A stretch of 6,819 nt of DNA, from contig JAFYZE010000138.1 of the NCBI GenBank assembly GCA_017548805.1, positions 1-6,819 of the forward strand, read 5' to 3'. The stretch comes from Bacteroidales bacterium (GTDB lineage Bacteria; Bacteroidota; Bacteroidia; Bacteroidales; UBA932). A program made the position numbers and the translations under genes. This document shows, piece by piece, positions 6,481 through 6,819 of the stretch; position 1 is the first letter of the stretch, and each line of letters begins with the position of its first letter. Below the pieces are notes generated by a model. That model was not told where the DNA came from, made no database searches, and saw only the letters and a list, made by a program, of their open reading frames with translations.

Positions 6481-6819
6481 CAGGAGATCGCCAATTTCTC
6501 CCGCGGCCAGCAAGTCGTCTCTCCCGAGGTGTACGAGGGAGGCTCCGTGACTTTCCGCCTTGCGGCGGACTACGCCACGACAGTGTACCTTTCCGGCAAC
6601 TGGATGGCCCAGGGCGAAGGCCCCGTCGCCATGACGAAGGGCCCGGGAGGCGTCTGGGAAGTCACCATTTCCGGACTGGAGCCGGAGATCTACACATACA
6701 ATTTCATCGTTGACGGAGTGACCGTGAACGACCCTGTCAACTACAAGGTACAGCGCGACGGCACCCGCTACCTCAACATGGTGTTCATCCCCGGCGAACG
6801 CTCCGCCGTCTACAATGAG
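6421..6819 (+). CDS. Secreted protein with esterase-type N-terminal E-set domain (3' truncated by window edge)
   Basis: The frame is open from ATG 6421 to the last base, giving 133 residues with no stop, so the gene continues beyond the window. Residues 1-20 form a signal peptide and the mature part starts near Gln21. From about residue 32 to 125 there is one immunoglobulin-like (E-set) domain: SPEVYEGGSVTFRLAAD (34-50), VYLSGNW (55-61), MTKGPGGVWEVTI (71-83), YTYNFIVDGV (91-100) and NDPVN (103-107), ending in VFIPGE. This resembles the CBM48-like N-terminal domain of Bacteroidota putative esterases related to enterochelin and feruloyl esterases, where an alpha/beta-hydrolase domain follows. 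That domain would lie outside the window, so the enzymatic role is inferred from architecture. It is likely periplasmic or exported and may act on carbohydrate esters. It has no obvious link to the SUF genes. Confidence 0.85.
   Translation, partial: MKRLITLSAAILLFVVAASAQEIANFSRGQQVVSPEVYEGGSVTFRLAADYATTVYLSGNWMAQGEGPVAMTKGPGGVWEVTISGLEPEIYTYNFIVDGVTVNDPVNYKVQRDGTRYLNMVFIPGERSAVYNE

Overview
The window looks like a piece of a chromosomal gene string from a GC-rich member of the Bacteroidota, most likely Bacteroidales. The support is the protein style (SufB, SufC, IspE and the DUF418 protein read like Bacteroidales versions) and the gene starts. No start has a convincing Shine-Dalgarno; several instead have A/T-rich leaders, as is usual in that phylum. 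I cannot name a genus from the sequence alone.

Layout: all eight genes are on the + strand and gaps never exceed 17 bases. In order they are: the 3' part of sufB (1-494); a PnuC-family vitamin transporter (498-1082); sufC (1095-1847); a short sufD (1851-2534); ispE (2531-3376, overlapping sufD by ATGA); a DUF418/YeiB-like membrane protein (3394-4545); a large aminopeptidase P-type M24 metalloprotein (4547-6406); and the 5' part of a secreted protein with an esterase-type N-terminal E-set domain (6421 to the window end). There is no gene-free stretch over 300 bases. I saw no RNA gene, mobile element, repeat array, CRISPR or factor-independent terminator.

How the genes work together: SufB, SufC and SufD form the SUF scaffold and ATPase complex that builds Fe-S clusters. 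IspE is a step of the MEP isoprenoid pathway, whose last two enzymes (IspG, IspH) are Fe-S proteins. PnuC-type transporters import nicotinamide riboside (or, in relatives, thiamine or riboflavin), and one de novo NAD enzyme (NadA) is also an Fe-S protein. A shared theme of Fe-S dependent cofactor and isoprenoid metabolism is therefore possible, but that is inference. The last three genes look like general membrane, peptide-turnover and secreted-enzyme functions, and may simply be co-transcribed or merely adjacent.

The most notable points are the pnuC gene lodged between sufB and sufC, a SufD about half the usual length that lacks the N-terminal half but keeps the conserved C-terminal core, and the absence of sufS directly after sufD. 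I found no evidence of a wholly new system.
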